Source of the DNA: Buchnera aphidicola (Lipaphis pseudobrassicae)
GTDB lineage: Bacteria > Pseudomonadota > Gammaproteobacteria > Enterobacterales > Enterobacteriaceae
Length of the DNA stretch: 56,107 nucleotides
Assembly (NCBI RefSeq): GCF_005081185.1
Contig: NZ_CP034870.1
Span: 130,698-186,804, forward strand
Direction: 5' to 3'
The position numbers and the translations under genes are program-made. Shown here one piece after another: positions 30,855 through 41,942 of the stretch. Positions within the stretch are counted from its first letter, which is position 1; each line of letters opens with the position of its first letter. A model generated the notes under the pieces. The model saw only the letters and a program-made list of their open reading frames with translations. It was not told where the DNA came from and searched no databases.

Positions 30855-31991
30855 TTATTTTGTTAAATCATCAAAAAATCTTTTTACTCCATCAAAAAAT
30901 CTTTTTGAACGTGGACTGTTTTTTTCACCTCGAAAACCGTTAAAAGTATCTCCTAATTCAAATAAAAGACTTTTTTGTTTTTCATTTAGATTAACTGGTG
31001 TTTCCACAACAACACGACATAATAAATCACCTTGATTTCTATTTTGTACAGATTTTACGCCTCTTCCTTTTATACGAAACAATTTTCCGGATTGTGTTTC
31101 AGATGGTATTTTTAACTTAACTCTTCCGTCTAAAGTAGGTACTTCTATTTCTCCTCCTAAAGCAGCCATAGTAAAATTTATAGGAACTTCACAGTATAAA
31201 TTGTTTTCTTCTCGTTCAAAAATAGGATGCTTTTTAACTGTAATTTGAACATATAGATCACCTGATTGTGCACCATTAATTCCGGCTTCTCCTTCATTAT
31301 TTAATCGAATTCTATCATTAGTATCAATTCCAGGTGGAATTTTTATTAATAATGTTTTATATGTTTCAACCCTTCCTTGTCCATGACATGAATGACATGG
31401 ATCCTTTATTACTGTTCCTTTTCCATAGCACGTATTACATGATTGTTGCACAGTGAAAAATCCCTTTCTCATATGTATTTGACCTTTTCCATTGCATGTA
31501 GGGCATGATCTGGATTTTGTGCCAATTTTAGCACCACTTCCATAACACGTTTTACACTTTTGTAAAGTAGGAATGCGTATTTCTTTTTTCGTTCCTTTTA
31601 CAGCTTCTTCTAATAAAATTTCCATATTATAGCACAAATCAGAACCTTTCTTAGCTCTTTGACTCCTACTTCCTCCAAATATGTCTCCGAAAACGTCGCC
31701 AAATATGTCTCCAAAATCTGTAGTACTAGTGAATGTACTATATGTACTATTTCCAGAATGGCTATTATCAAAAGCTGCATGTCCATATTGATCGTATGCA
31801 TTCCGTTTTTCTTCATTAATTAATACTTCATAAGCTTCTTTAATTTCTTTAAATTTATTTTCAGCACTTTTATCTCCTTGGTTACGATCAGGATGATATC
31901 TCATTGCTAGTTTTTTATATGCTTTTTTAATTTCGCGTTCTTCAGCGGATTTTGAAATCCCTAAAACTTGATAGTAATCTTTTTTTGCCAT
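30855..31991 (-). CDS. dnaJ: Chaperone DnaJ (Hsp40)
   Basis: Co-chaperone that delivers unfolded proteins to DnaK and stimulates its ATPase. It is 378 residues (E. coli 376). J domain with HPD at residues 33-35, Gly/Phe-rich stretch (about 75-112: [15 protein letters not shown]), four zinc repeats CxxCxGxG ([32 protein letters not shown], about 148-208) and the C-terminal substrate-binding domains. It follows dnaK by 98 bases that contain a GC-rich hairpin. All elements of a class A J-protein are intact. Confidence 0.98.
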   Translation of the reverse strand: MAKKDYYQVLGISKSAEEREIKKAYKKLAMRYHPDRNQGDKSAENKFKEIKEAYEVLINEEKRNAYDQYGHAAFDNSHSGNSTYSTFTSTTDFGDIFGDVFGDIFGGSRSQRAKKGSDLCYNMEILLEEAVKGTKKEIRIPTLQKCKTCYGSGAKIGTKSRSCPTCNGKGQIHMRKGFFTVQQSCNTCYGKGTVIKDPCHSCHGQGRVETYKTLLIKIPPGIDTNDRIRLNNEGEAGINGAQSGDLYVQITVKKHPIFEREENNLYCEVPINFTMAALGGEIEVPTLDGRVKLKIPSETQSGKLFRIKGRGVKSVQNRNQGDLLCRVVVETPVNLNEKQKSLLFELGDTFNGFRGEKNSPRSKRFFDGVKRFFDDLTK

Positions 31992-32023
31992 TCTTACTTA
32001 CTCTTCCTGATTTTAAAATAATG

Positions 32024-32053
32024 CACGGGCGTAGATGAGTTTCTACGCCCGTG
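32024..32053 (-). other. GC-rich 12-pair hairpin between dnaK and dnaJ
   Basis: CACGGGCGTAGA and TCTACGCCCGTG form a perfect 12-pair stem with a six-base loop. The stem is more than half G/C although all the DNA around it is A/T-rich, so it must be maintained by selection. On the dnaK-dnaJ message it starts 37 bases after the dnaK stop. No T run follows (CATTATTTT), so it is a poor intrinsic terminator. A processing or mRNA-stabilising element that keeps DnaK above DnaJ is a reasonable inference. Confidence 0.75.
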
Positions 32054-32089
32054 TTAGTTTAAAGTCCTTTATAATTTTTTTCCAGTTTT

Positions 32090-34003
32090 TTACTTTTTAG
32101 GATCTTTAATTTCTTCAAATTCGGCATCTACTACATTATCATCTTTCTTATTAGATGAACTATTTTTACTATCTTCATTTTTTTCTGATGTTTTTTGATT
32201 AATTTCTGTTAGCTTCGATGATATTTTTAAAAGCATTTGTATATTTTCTTCAATCTCAGATTTATTTTCTCCTTTTAATGCTTTTTCTAATTTTTCTAAA
32301 GCTAATTCAACTTCTTGTTTATCTTTTTCTTCAATACTATTTTTATTTGCATCTAATTGTTTTTTTGTGCTATGAATTAATTGATCACCTTGGTTTCTTA
32401 TTTGAACTAATTCTTCAAATTTTTGATCAGCTTCAGAATTAGCTTCTGCATCATCTATCATTTTTTTTATTTCTTCTTCTTTCAGTCCAGAAGATGCTTT
32501 AATAGTAATTTTTTGTTCTTTTCCTGTTTTTTTATCTTTTGCTGATACGTGCAATATTCCATCAGAATCAATGTCAAATGTTACTTCAATTTGAGCTGTT
32601 CCTCTAGGTGCTGGTTCAATTCCATCTAAGTTAAATTGTCCTAAAGATTTATTGTCTGATGATTTTTTACGTTCACCTTGTAAAATATGTATAGTTACTG
32701 CTGATTGATTATCTTCTGCAGTTGAAAAAACTTGACTATGTTTTGTAGGAATTGTGGTGTTTTTATTTATAAGCGGAGTCATTATTCCACCCATAGTTTC
32801 AATTCCTAGCGATAAGGGAGTGACATCAAGTAATAAAACATCTTTTACATCACCAGAAAGAACACCTCCTTGTACTGCGGCACCTACTGCTACGGCTTCA
32901 TCTGGATTCACATCTTTTCTAGGTTCTTTTCCGAAAAATTCTGCAACTTTTTCCTGAACCATAGGCATTCTTGTTTGACCACCTACTAATATAACATCGT
33001 GAATATCTGATACTGATAATCCCGCATCTTTCAGTGCAACTTTTACCGGATCAATAGAACGTATAACTAAATCTTCTACTAAGGATTCTAATTTTGATCT
33101 AGTAACTTTAATATTTAAATGCTTAGGACCATTTGAATCTGCTGTAATATAAGGAAGATTTACATCTGTTTGTTGTGCAGATGATAGCTCTATTTTTGCT
33201 TTTTCTGCGGATTCTTTCAAACGTTGCATAGCTAAAGGATCTTTTCTTAAATCGATTCCTTGCTCTTTTTTAAATTCTGTTACTAAATAGTTAATTAATC
33301 TACTATCAAAATCTTCTCCTCCGAGATGTGTATCTCCATTAGTTGCAAGTACTTCAAATGTTTTTTCTTTATCAACATCATCTATTTCAATGATAGATAT
33401 ATCAAAAGTTCCACCACCTAAATCATAAACGGCTATTGTCCTATTCCCTTGACCTTTGTCTAAACCATAAGCTAGCGCAGCAGCTGTAGGTTCATTAATA
33501 ATTCTTTTAACTTCTAATCCTGCAATTCTACCGGCGTCTTTAGTAGCTTGACGTTGAGCATCATTAAAATAAGCTGGAACTGTAATAACAGCTTCTTTTA
33601 TTTTTTCCCCTAAATAATCTTCTGCAGTTTTTTTCATTTTTTTTAACACTTCTGCAGAAATTTGAGGAGGTGCCATTTTTTCTTTTTTGACATCAATCCA
33701 TGCGTCACCATTATCAGAATTTATAATTCTATAAGGCATTATTTTTATATCACGTTGCACTTCATCGTCTTTAAATTTTCTACCAATTAATCGTTTTATT
33801 GCAAATAGTGTATTTTTTGGATTAGTTATAGCTTGACGCTTAGCAGGTTGTCCTACTAAAACTTCTCCTTCTTGGGTATATGCTATAATTGAAGGAGTCG
33901 TACGATCACCTTCTGCATTTTCTAAAACACGCGGTTTGTTGCCATCCATAATGGCAACACAAGAGTTGGTTGTTCCCAAGTCAATACCAATAATTTTACC
34001 CAT
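32090..34003 (-). CDS. dnaK: Chaperone DnaK (Hsp70)
   Basis: ATP-driven folding chaperone, 637 residues (E. coli 638). ATPase domain: [16 protein letters not shown] (4-19), [17 protein letters not shown] (near 193-209) and [13 protein letters not shown] (near 338). Substrate-binding domain with [17 protein letters not shown] (about 389-405). The lid is lysine/glutamate-rich, and the tail ends [14 protein letters not shown], the usual EEVKD-type C-terminus. Composition is less A/T-driven than its neighbours, as expected for a highly expressed gene. The sigma-32 promoter is about 125 bases upstream. Confidence 0.98.
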   Translation of the reverse strand: MGKIIGIDLGTTNSCVAIMDGNKPRVLENAEGDRTTPSIIAYTQEGEVLVGQPAKRQAITNPKNTLFAIKRLIGRKFKDDEVQRDIKIMPYRIINSDNGDAWIDVKKEKMAPPQISAEVLKKMKKTAEDYLGEKIKEAVITVPAYFNDAQRQATKDAGRIAGLEVKRIINEPTAAALAYGLDKGQGNRTIAVYDLGGGTFDISIIEIDDVDKEKTFEVLATNGDTHLGGEDFDSRLINYLVTEFKKEQGIDLRKDPLAMQRLKESAEKAKIELSSAQQTDVNLPYITADSNGPKHLNIKVTRSKLESLVEDLVIRSIDPVKVALKDAGLSVSDIHDVILVGGQTRMPMVQEKVAEFFGKEPRKDVNPDEAVAVGAAVQGGVLSGDVKDVLLLDVTPLSLGIETMGGIMTPLINKNTTIPTKHSQVFSTAEDNQSAVTIHILQGERKKSSDNKSLGQFNLDGIEPAPRGTAQIEVTFDIDSDGILHVSAKDKKTGKEQKITIKASSGLKEEEIKKMIDDAEANSEADQKFEELVQIRNQGDQLIHSTKKQLDANKNSIEEKDKQEVELALEKLEKALKGENKSEIEENIQMLLKISSKLTEINQKTSEKNEDSKNSSSNKKDDNVVDAEFEEIKDPKK

Positions 34004-34326
34004 TGAAAGTTCTCCTATAATATCTTGATAAATTGGGTTTTCAACCTTGATGTAACCATTTTTTTGGCTTTCAATTCACTCTACAATAATATTTCATTGT
34101 ATATTTAGCTTTAAAGTTGAATGATTATTAAATGGGGTCTCTTTTTCAGCCATCAAGGTCTAAGGTTAAAAAAAAATAAAGTTTTAATAAAAATACAAGT
34201 TATTTTAAAATTTTATTTATTAAATTTAATATTTTTAATAATATAGATAATATAGTATTAAAATATAACTTTAGTTCATAAAAATGATTTATTTTTTTAA
34301 TATATTTAAATCTTTTAGGATTATTT
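34004..34326. other. Divergent dnaK/nuoA intergenic region
   Basis: This 323-base gap holds no gene. Its dnaK-proximal half contains the dnaK leader (including GGTTGAAAACC) and the sigma-32 promoter. The nuoA-proximal half, from about 34170, is almost pure A/T and must carry the nuo operon promoter, but I cannot pick a -35/-10 pair with confidence. TAGGAT about 9 bases before the nuoA ATG is its likely ribosome site. Confidence 0.7.
34129..34158 (-). promoter_or_regulatory. Sigma-32 heat-shock promoter of dnaK-dnaJ
   Basis: Read toward dnaK, CCTTGATG (34158-34151) is followed 13 bases later by CCCCATTTA (34137-34129). This fits the sigma-32 consensus CTTGAAA / CCCCATnT and closely resembles E. 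coli dnaK P1 as I remember it, including the bases around the -10 (GACCCCATTTA). GC-rich CCCC in such an AT-rich gap is a strong sign of selection. A working RpoH is implied but is not in this window. Confidence 0.9.
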
Positions 34327-34704
34327 ATGCTTAACATGATGGCAACAAAAACTGAATACTTATCTTTTTTTATTTTTATAATATTTTCTTTAGGATTTTG
34401 TATTTTTATGCTTTTATTAAGCTGGTTTTTAGGAGGAAGATCTAAATCTAGATATAAAAATACTCCTTTTGAATCAGGTATTGTTGCAGTAAAAAATACC
34501 CATCTTAATTTTTCTGCTAAATTTTATTTAATTGCTATGTTTTTTGTTATTTTTGATGTTGAATCTTTATATTTATATGCATGGTCTGCTAGTGTTTCTG
34601 AATGTGGATGGATTGGATTTTTAGAAGCATCTATGTTTATAATGTCTATTATATTAGGATTATTTTATTTAATTCGTGTAAAAGCGTTAAATTGGGTAAA
34701 TTAA
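34327..34704 (+). CDS. nuoA: NADH-quinone oxidoreductase subunit A
   Basis: First gene of the complex I operon; small membrane subunit next to the quinone cavity. It is 125 residues (E. coli 147; the shorter C-terminus accounts for the difference). Three hydrophobic segments (about 12-34, 66-88, 95-115) flank the conserved loop NTPFESGIVAV and KFYLIAMFFVIFDVESLYLYAW, which contains the family's acidic residues. The start could be the first ATG or the Met at codons 4-5; no feature decides it. Confidence 0.96.
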   Translation: MLNMMATKTEYLSFFIFIIFSLGFCIFMLLLSWFLGGRSKSRYKNTPFESGIVAVKNTHLNFSAKFYLIAMFFVIFDVESLYLYAWSASVSECGWIGFLEASMFIMSIILGLFYLIRVKALNWVN

Positions 34705-34752
34705 TATATTTAGATAAATTTTCATATTTTAGATTGATTAACGAGAAATAAA

Positions 34753-35427
34753 ATGAATTACACTTTAACTAGAGCAGAAACTTATAAAAATAATGAAAAA
34801 TATCCAAAAAGAATTATTAAATCTGTTAATGATCCTATAAAAGATTATGTAAAAAAAAATATATTTATGGGTAAAATTAGTGAATTTTTACATAAAATCG
34901 TTAATTGGGGACGAAAAAATTCTCTATGGCCTTATAATTTTGGATTATCTTGTTGTTATGTAGAAATGGTATCTGCTTTTACTTCGATACATGATGTTGC
35001 TCGTTTTGGTTCAGAAGTATTACGTGCTTCTCCAAGACAAGCTGATGTTATGATAATTGCTGGTACTCCATTTGTTAAAATGGCTCCTGTCATTCAACGA
35101 TTATATGATCAAATGTTGGAACCAAAGTGGGTTATTTCTATGGGTGCATGTGCTAATTCTGGAGGTATGTATGATATTTATTCCGTTGTTCAAGGAGTGG
35201 ATAAGTTTTTACCAGTAGATATTTATATTCCTGGTTGTCCACCTCGTCCTGAGGCGTATATACAAGGATTGATGTTATTACAAAAATTAATTAAAGAGGA
35301 AAGAAGACCATTATCATGGATTGTTGGAGAACAGGGAATATATAATAAAAAGATGATGTCTGAAAAGAATAAAAAAAGAGGCAAAAGAATTAGTATAGTT
35401 AATCTTCCGACTCAAGAAAATATTTGA
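34753..35427 (+). CDS. nuoB: NADH-quinone oxidoreductase subunit B
   Basis: Peripheral-arm subunit carrying the terminal 4Fe-4S cluster N2 that hands electrons to quinone. It is 224 residues (E. coli 220) and starts MNYTLTRAE. Cluster cysteines are seen in GLSCCYVEM (tandem pair near 67-68), [13 protein letters not shown] and [11 protein letters not shown]. It is highly conserved throughout, including [17 protein letters not shown] and [18 protein letters not shown]. It follows nuoA by 48 bases. Confidence 0.98.
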   Translation: MNYTLTRAETYKNNEKYPKRIIKSVNDPIKDYVKKNIFMGKISEFLHKIVNWGRKNSLWPYNFGLSCCYVEMVSAFTSIHDVARFGSEVLRASPRQADVMIIAGTPFVKMAPVIQRLYDQMLEPKWVISMGACANSGGMYDIYSVVQGVDKFLPVDIYIPGCPPRPEAYIQGLMLLQKLIKEERRPLSWIVGEQGIYNKKMMSEKNKKRGKRISIVNLPTQENI

Positions 35428-35469
35428 TAATGAAATGAGTATTATTAAGATAAGTACAATGAGAAATTT

Positions 35470-37272
35470 ATGATAAATTTAACTCAAGAAGAAAATAAAG
35501 TTTTATTCAAAAAAGCATCTAATGAAATACCAAATGATTCAACAATTAAAAATTTATTTGATACTTTTGGTCAAGAATGCTTTTTTCAAGAAAATACAAT
35601 TACTGGTTTTCCTATAGTCTGGATAAATAAAGAAATTTTGCTTAAAGTAACTAATTTTTTACATAATTTATCTCAGCCTTATAATATGCTTTATGATTTA
35701 CATGGCGTTGATGAACGTTTTAGATTAAATCGAGAACACTTACCTCCCGCAGATTTTTCTGTTTTTTATCACTTAATATCCATTGAACGAAATCTTGATA
35801 TTATGCTGAAAGTACCATTATTCGAAAATGATTTAGTTCTTCCAACGTTAACTAGTATATTTTTAAATGCCAATTGGTATGAGCGTGAAATATGGGATAT
35901 GTTTGGTATTGTTTTTGATAAACATCCTAACTTAACTCGTATTATTATGCCTAGTACATGGATAGGACATCCATTAAGAAAAAATTATTCTGCAAGAGCT
36001 ACTGAATACGAACCGTTTTTTTTAGATGAAGAAACAGAAGACTTTCAAATGGAAGGTTTGAGATTTCAACCTGAGTTATGGGGTATGAAAAGAAAACATG
36101 AAGATGTAGAATTCATGTTTTTGAATTTAGGTCCTAATCATCCTTCTGCTCATGGAGCATTTAGAATTGTTTTACAACTAGATGGTGAAAATATAGTGGA
36201 TTGTGTTCCAGATATTGGGTATCATCATCGTGGAGCTGAAAAAATGGCAGAACGTCAATCATGGCATAGTTATATCCCTTATACTGATCGTATTGAATAT
36301 CTTGGTGGTTGTGTTAATGAAATGCCTTATGTTTTAGCTGTAGAAAAATTAGCTAATATTTCAGTTCCAGAAAAAGTAGAAGTTATTCGTGTAATGATGT
36401 CAGAATTATTTCGGATAAATAGTCATTTATTATATATTTCTACTTTTATTCAAGATGTTGGTTGTATGACTCCTGTTTTTTTTGCTTTTACTGATCGTCA
36501 AAAAATATATGATTTAATTGAAGCAATTACTGGTGCTCGTATGCATCCAGCTTGGTTTCGAATTGGAGGTGTGGCTCATGATCTTCCAAATGGTTGGAAT
36601 ATTTTATTGAAAGATTTTCTTATTTGGATGCCAAAAAGATTAAAATATTATACAACAACAGCTTTAAAAAATAGCATTTTAATTAATCGTTCTAAAGGAA
36701 TTGCTAAATATAATAAAAACGAAGCATTAAAATGGGGTGTTACAGGAGCAGGATTGCGTGCTACAGGATTAGATTTTGATGTCAGAAAATGGCGACCATA
36801 TTCCGGTTATCAAAATTATGATTTTGATATACCTATAGGAAAAGGTATCAGCGATTGTTATTCAAGAGTTATGATTAAAGTTGAAGAAATTTATCAAAGT
36901 CTTTTAATTTTAAAACAATGTTTGAATAATATGCCACAAGGACCGTTTAAATCTGATCATCCCTTGACTACACCACCTGATAAAGAATCTGTTTTGCAAA
37001 ATATAGATAGTATGATTACTCATTTTTTGCAAGTATCTTGGGGCCCGGTTATTCCACCAAATGAAAGTTTTCAAATGATTGAAGCAACGAAAGGAATCAA
37101 TAGTTATTATTTAATTAGTGATGGTGGTACGATGAGTTATCGTACAAGAATACGTACTCCTAGCTTTCCACATTTACAACAAATACCTTCAGTAATTCGT
37201 GGAAGTTTAATATCAGATTTAATTGTATATTTAGGTAGTATAGATTTTGTTATGTCTGACGTGGATAGATAA
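35470..37272 (+). CDS. nuoC: NADH-quinone oxidoreductase fused subunits C and D
   Basis: Fused NuoCD as in other gammaproteobacteria; 600 residues. NuoC part (about 1-180) includes [24 protein letters not shown]. NuoD part (about 210-600) begins [18 protein letters not shown] and contains [30 protein letters not shown] and ends [22 protein letters not shown]. NuoD forms the quinone pocket with NuoB. The gene ends at 37272, and only five bases later comes the ATG that probably once started nuoE. Confidence 0.98.
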   Translation: MINLTQEENKVLFKKASNEIPNDSTIKNLFDTFGQECFFQENTITGFPIVWINKEILLKVTNFLHNLSQPYNMLYDLHGVDERFRLNREHLPPADFSVFYHLISIERNLDIMLKVPLFENDLVLPTLTSIFLNANWYEREIWDMFGIVFDKHPNLTRIIMPSTWIGHPLRKNYSARATEYEPFFLDEETEDFQMEGLRFQPELWGMKRKHEDVEFMFLNLGPNHPSAHGAFRIVLQLDGENIVDCVPDIGYHHRGAEKMAERQSWHSYIPYTDRIEYLGGCVNEMPYVLAVEKLANISVPEKVEVIRVMMSELFRINSHLLYISTFIQDVGCMTPVFFAFTDRQKIYDLIEAITGARMHPAWFRIGGVAHDLPNGWNILLKDFLIWMPKRLKYYTTTALKNSILINRSKGIAKYNKNEALKWGVTGAGLRATGLDFDVRKWRPYSGYQNYDFDIPIGKGISDCYSRVMIKVEEIYQSLLILKQCLNNMPQGPFKSDHPLTTPPDKESVLQNIDSMITHFLQVSWGPVIPPNESFQMIEATKGINSYYLISDGGTMSYRTRIRTPSFPHLQQIPSVIRGSLISDLIVYLGSIDFVMSDVDR

Positions 37273-37276
37273 AATT

Positions 37277-37323
37277 ATGTATAAAAAAAAAATAAATTTC
37301 GTCAAATTAGTACAACGTTTGTT
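37277..37323 (+). other. Out-of-frame nuoE 5' end with an A10 run
   Basis: ATG at 37277 opens MYKKK, then a run of ten A (37283-37292), and the frame stops at a TGA soon after. Adding one A would join it to the nuoE frame as [21 protein letters not shown]. The residues upstream of the TTG ([11 protein letters not shown]) line up with E. coli NuoE (FELSAAEREAI). So coding homology reaches back past the only in-frame start, and one base seems to be missing from the A run. Confidence 0.75.
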
Positions 37324-37785
37324 TTGACTAATGAAGAAATAATTGAAATACAAAGTCAAAAAAAATATTATGAAAATTGTAAGGCTATTTCTATAGAAGC
37401 ATTAAAAATTGTTCAGAAAAAAAGAGGTTGGGTTTCTGATCAAGCAATTTATGCCATTTCTGAGGTACTTCAAATAAACCCTAGCGAACTTGAAGGGGTT
37501 GCAACTTTTTATAGTCAAATTTTCCGTCAGCCTGTAGGTCGTAATATTATTCGTTATTGTGATAGCGTTGTTTGTTTTATTACAGGTTACAAGAAAATAA
37601 AAATAGTTTTAGAAAATTATTTGAAAATAACGATCGGACAAACGACTCAAGATAATCGGTTTACTTTATTACCAGTTTGTTGTTTAGGAAATTGTGATAA
37701 AGCTCCAACTCTTATGATAAATGAAGATACACATTCTTGTTTAACTCCTGATTCTATACCACATTTATTGGAATTATATAAATGA
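37324..37785 (+). CDS. nuoE: NADH-quinone oxidoreductase subunit E, 5' end frameshifted
   Basis: 24-kDa peripheral subunit with a 2Fe-2S cluster, partner of NuoF in NADH oxidation. As an unbroken frame it begins at a TTG (37324) with no visible ribosome site and gives 153 residues (E. coli 166). If the A10 run upstream is read with one extra base, the protein starts at 37277 and has about 169. Cluster cysteines are present: RYCDSVVC (near 80-85) and [11 protein letters not shown] (near 120-125). Core blocks [15 protein letters not shown] and [17 protein letters not shown] are intact. It overlaps nuoF by four bases (ATGA). Confidence 0.93.
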   Translation: MTNEEIIEIQSQKKYYENCKAISIEALKIVQKKRGWVSDQAIYAISEVLQINPSELEGVATFYSQIFRQPVGRNIIRYCDSVVCFITGYKKIKIVLENYLKITIGQTTQDNRFTLLPVCCLGNCDKAPTLMINEDTHSCLTPDSIPHLLELYK

Positions 37786-39125
37786 ATAAAATTTTGCGTA
37801 CCGCTGAAACACACCCTTTGACTTGGAGATTAAGAAACGATCATAAAACTATTTGGATAAAAGAATATTATCAAAAAAATGGTTATCTACCTTTAAAAAA
37901 GGTATTAAACAACATGTCTCAAGAAGATGTTATTAATGTTATAAAAGAATCAGGTTTGAAAGGAAGAGGAGGGGCTGGTTTTCCGACTGGTTTAAAATGG
38001 AGTTTAATGTTTCAAAATAAATCCTTTTCAAATTCTCGTTACTTAATATGTAATGCAGATGAAATGGAACCAGGTACATATAAAGATAGAATGCTAATGG
38101 AACAGATTCCCCATCAACTAATTGAAGGAATAATATTATCATCATATGCATTAAATGTTTCTCGTGCTTATATTTTTTTGAGAGGAGAGTATGTAAAAGC
38201 TGAATATATTTTAAAAAAATCCATACAAGAAGCAATGGATGCTGGTTATATTGGTTTGAATATTTTAGGAAGTGGATTCAATTTAGAGTTAGTGATACAT
38301 ACTGGAGCTGGTCGATATATTTGTGGAGAAGAAACTGCTTTAATTAATTCATTAGAAGGTCGTAGAGCTAATCCTAGATCTAAACCACCTTTTCCGGCTA
38401 TTTTTGGACTATGGGGAAAACCTACTTGTGTAAATAATGTAGAAACACTTTCTAATATTCCTGCAATTTTATTGCATGGTGTCAATTGGTATAAAAATTT
38501 ATCCAATAGTATTGATACTGGAACCAAATTGATGGGGTTTTCAGGAAAAGTGAAAAATCCTGGTGTTTGGGAACTTCCTTTTGGCACAACTGCTCGTGAG
38601 ATTTTAGAAGATTACGCTGGTGGTATGAAATGTGGATTTTCTTTAAAAGCTTGGCAACCTGGCGGTGCTGGTACAGATTTTTTAACCATAGCACACTTGG
38701 ATTTACCAATGGATTTTCAAAATATTAGCAAAGCTGGAAGTCGTTTAGGAACTGCTCTTTGTATAGCTGTAGACAATAAAATAAATATGGTTTCATTAGT
38801 ATATAATTTAGAAAAATTTTTTGCTCGCGAATCATGTGGTTTATGTACACCATGTAGAGATGGACTACCTTGGATAGTAAAAATATTGAAAAGTTTGAAA
38901 AAAAAACAAGGAGAAAAAAACGATATAAAAATTTTAGAACAATTATGTAAAACTCTTGGACCAGGAAGAACTTTTTGTGCTCACGCACCGGGAGCTATAG
39001 AACCCTTACAAAGTGCTATAAAGTATTTTCGTTCTGAATTTGAAGCAGGAATTAATGTAAAAAAATTACATTTGAATAAAAAAATTACAGGAATTCAATC
39101 TAACAATATTTTATTTTCTAGTTAA
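37782..39125 (+). CDS. nuoF: NADH-quinone oxidoreductase subunit F
   Basis: NADH-oxidising subunit with FMN and the 4Fe-4S cluster N3. It is 447 residues (E. coli 445). Glycine-rich NADH/FMN motif [15 protein letters not shown] (about 60-74), [31 protein letters not shown], and the cluster motif [11 protein letters not shown] (near 350-360) with a later CAHAPG. The ATGA overlap with nuoE suggests coupled translation, so the apparent nuoE frameshift could also affect NuoF supply. Confidence 0.98.
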   Translation: MNKILRTAETHPLTWRLRNDHKTIWIKEYYQKNGYLPLKKVLNNMSQEDVINVIKESGLKGRGGAGFPTGLKWSLMFQNKSFSNSRYLICNADEMEPGTYKDRMLMEQIPHQLIEGIILSSYALNVSRAYIFLRGEYVKAEYILKKSIQEAMDAGYIGLNILGSGFNLELVIHTGAGRYICGEETALINSLEGRRANPRSKPPFPAIFGLWGKPTCVNNVETLSNIPAILLHGVNWYKNLSNSIDTGTKLMGFSGKVKNPGVWELPFGTTAREILEDYAGGMKCGFSLKAWQPGGAGTDFLTIAHLDLPMDFQNISKAGSRLGTALCIAVDNKINMVSLVYNLEKFFARESCGLCTPCRDGLPWIVKILKSLKKKQGEKNDIKILEQLCKTLGPGRTFCAHAPGAIEPLQSAIKYFRSEFEAGINVKKLHLNKKITGIQSNNILFSS

Positions 39126-39209
39126 ATTATTTATATAAATATTTATTTAAATAATCGTAATTTTTTTTTTAAAACACTTTTTAAGTATAAGTTTTGGAAT
39201 TATTCTCTT

Positions 39210-41942
39210 ATGGCTAAAATTTATGTAGATAGTAAAATATATAATGTTAATGAATCAGACAACTTACTTCAGGCTTGTTTATCAGTGGGAATTAATATAC
39301 CTTATTTTTGTTGGCATCCCTTATTAGGAAGTTTAGGAGCATGTCGTCAATGTGCTGTAACACAATATAATGATTTTGAAGATTCTCAGGGTCGACTAAT
39401 TATGTCTTGTATGACTCCAGTAGTAGATGGAATTATAATTTCTGTTAATAATGTTGAATCGGAAGCATTTCGTAGTGCAATAATAGAACTTTTGTTAACA
39501 AATCATCCACATGATTGTCCAGTATGCGAAGAAGGTGGTCATTGTCATTTACAAGATATGACTGTAATGACAAAGCATAGTATGCGTAGATTTAACTTTC
39601 AGAAAAGAACTCATCGCAATCAATATTTAGGATCGTTTATTAAACATGAAATGAATAGATGCATTGCTTGTTATCGTTGTGTTAGATACTATAATGATTA
39701 TGCAGATGGAACTGATTTTGGAGTTTATGGTTCTAATAATAATATTTATTTTGGACGTACAGAAGATGGTTGTCTAGAAAACGAACATTCTGGTAATTTA
39801 ATAGAATTATGTCCTACTGGAGTATTTACTGATAAAACTCATTCTAAAAAATATAATCGTAAATGGGACATGCAATATGCTCCAGGTGTATGTCATAATT
39901 GTAGTGTTGGTTGTAATATTAGTATTGGAGAACGTTATGGTGAAGTTCGTCGAATAGAAAATAGATATCATGAAAAAATAAATCATTATTTAATTTGTGA
40001 TCTTGGTAGATTTGGTTATTCTCATACTAGTTTAACTATTCGTCCAAAACAACCAGCTTATATTGATAATAATACTACTACTATTTTAAATTCAAAAAAA
40101 GCAGTAGAGTTAGCTGTTCTATTTTTTCAAAAATATAATCGTATAATTGGAATTGGTTCATCTAGATCAAGTATAGAAAATAATTTTGCATTACAAGAAT
40201 TAGTAGGAAAAGAAAATTTTTCTCATGGTATGTCTGTACAGGAAGAAGATTGTATTAAATTAATTTTAGATGTTCTAAAAAATAGTAGTATATATACTCC
40301 TAGTTTAAAAGAAATTGAAACTTATGATGTAATTTTAGTATTAGGAGAAGATTTAACGCAAACTTCTCCTCGAGTCGCACTTGCGATACGTCAAGCAATT
40401 AAAAGCAAAGCATATGATATAGCGAATTTATACGGAATTTCTAAATGGAATAGTGCTTCTATTTCGCAAATCGCAGAAAATTGTAAAAATTCTCTATATA
40501 TTATGCATACACATGAAAGTAAATTAGATGATATTGCTGAATGGTGTTATTTTGGACCTATTTATAAACAAGTAAACTTATCATGTGCAATTGCTTATGA
40601 ATTAGACAAAAATTTACCAGAAGTGATGAATTTAGATTGTATGTTAAAAGAAAAAGCTTCATTAATTGCTAATCGATTACTTTCATCAAAAAAATCATTA
40701 ATTATTTCAGGATCACATTCTTTTGATAGTTCTATTATTAAATCTGCTATCAATATAGCTGAATCTATTAAAAAAAATGATATCAATCATCATGTTGGTC
40801 TTACTTTTTTGACAGCTTCATCTAATTCTTTAGGATTAGGATTAATCAGTGGAATGTCTTTAGATTCTGCATTAAAAAGCATCAAAGAAAAACAAGCAGA
40901 TGCTGTAATTTTTATGGAATATGATTTATATCGTTTCATATCTAAACATGACTGTGATTCTTTTTTTGAAAAAAAGGAAAACATAATTACATTAGATCAT
41001 CAGTATACAAAAACTTATAGACAATCTGGATTAACACTACCTTCAAAAAATTTTGCAGAAAGTTCTGGTACCATAGTAAACTTTGAAGGAAGAGCACAGC
41101 GATTTTTTCAAGTTTATGATCCTATGTTTTATGATAACAAAAACTGTCTTTTTGAGAGTTGGAAATGGTTGCATTATATTAAATCTAAGATTGATAAGAA
41201 AAAAGTATCTTGGTTTAATTTAGATGATGTAATACAGGCGTGTGTTAAAAAATATCCAATTTTTAATGAGATCATAAAAAATGAACCAGATGCCAATTTT
41301 CGTATTCATGGTCAAAAAATTGCTCGATCTCCTATTAGATCTAGTGGTAGAACGGCTTTACGTGCAAATATCGATATTCATGAACCTGCACAACCTCAAG
41401 ATGTAAATACTATGTTTTCTTTTTCTATGGAAGGATATAATCAACCTAATAAATTTATATCTCATATTCCATTTGCTTGGTTTCCTGGATGGAATTCACC
41501 TCAAGCGTGGAATAAATTTCAAAATAAAGTAGGTGAGAATTTAATATCTGGAGATTCAGGGACATATCTTTTTAAAAAAAATAAAAAAACAATAAATTTT
41601 TGTTTTAATTTAGTTTCAAAAAATTTTATTAAAGAAAAATACTGGTATATAATTCCTTACTATCATATTTTTGGAAATGAAGAACTAACTCAATATTCAT
41701 CTACAATAAAAGATAATACTCCTTTAGAGTATGCTTTAATCAGCTTAGTAGATGCTATAAAATTAGATCTTAAAAAAGATTCTATAGTGGAATTTAATTG
41801 TTTAAATCAAGATTATCGTTTAATAATACGATTATCCAAATATTTACATCAGAAACAAATAGGTTTACCTATAGGTAGAAAAGGTTTTCCTATTGCTCTT
41901 GTTGGAAAAAAAATTAAATTTTTACAGGAATTTATTAAATGA
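39210..41942 (+). CDS. nuoG: NADH-quinone oxidoreductase subunit G
   Basis: Largest peripheral subunit, 910 residues (E. coli 908), an electron wire of several clusters. Seen in order: 2Fe-2S ferredoxin-like domain ([16 protein letters not shown], then MSCMTPV), [16 protein letters not shown], 4Fe-4S site [14 protein letters not shown], and the extra N7 site CHNCSVGC with a later [10 protein letters not shown]. The remaining 600 residues are the molybdopterin-type domain, with moderate conservation. All cluster ligands are intact. It overlaps nuoH by four bases. Confidence 0.98.
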   Translation: MAKIYVDSKIYNVNESDNLLQACLSVGINIPYFCWHPLLGSLGACRQCAVTQYNDFEDSQGRLIMSCMTPVVDGIIISVNNVESEAFRSAIIELLLTNHPHDCPVCEEGGHCHLQDMTVMTKHSMRRFNFQKRTHRNQYLGSFIKHEMNRCIACYRCVRYYNDYADGTDFGVYGSNNNIYFGRTEDGCLENEHSGNLIELCPTGVFTDKTHSKKYNRKWDMQYAPGVCHNCSVGCNISIGERYGEVRRIENRYHEKINHYLICDLGRFGYSHTSLTIRPKQPAYIDNNTTTILNSKKAVELAVLFFQKYNRIIGIGSSRSSIENNFALQELVGKENFSHGMSVQEEDCIKLILDVLKNSSIYTPSLKEIETYDVILVLGEDLTQTSPRVALAIRQAIKSKAYDIANLYGISKWNSASISQIAENCKNSLYIMHTHESKLDDIAEWCYFGPIYKQVNLSCAIAYELDKNLPEVMNLDCMLKEKASLIANRLLSSKKSLIISGSHSFDSSIIKSAINIAESIKKNDINHHVGLTFLTASSNSLGLGLISGMSLDSALKSIKEKQADAVIFMEYDLYRFISKHDCDSFFEKKENIITLDHQYTKTYRQSGLTLPSKNFAESSGTIVNFEGRAQRFFQVYDPMFYDNKNCLFESWKWLHYIKSKIDKKKVSWFNLDDVIQACVKKYPIFNEIIKNEPDANFRIHGQKIARSPIRSSGRTALRANIDIHEPAQPQDVNTMFSFSMEGYNQPNKFISHIPFAWFPGWNSPQAWNKFQNKVGENLISGDSGTYLFKKNKKTINFCFNLVSKNFIKEKYWYIIPYYHIFGNEELTQYSSTIKDNTPLEYALISLVDAIKLDLKKDSIVEFNCLNQDYRLIIRLSKYLHQKQIGLPIGRKGFPIALVGKKIKFLQEFIK

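Noticed and set aside
32754..32957. 67-codon plus-strand frame inside dnaK and similar long antisense frames in carB, ispE and prs
   Set aside because: They are shadows of strongly conserved genes on the other strand, with no family features of their own.
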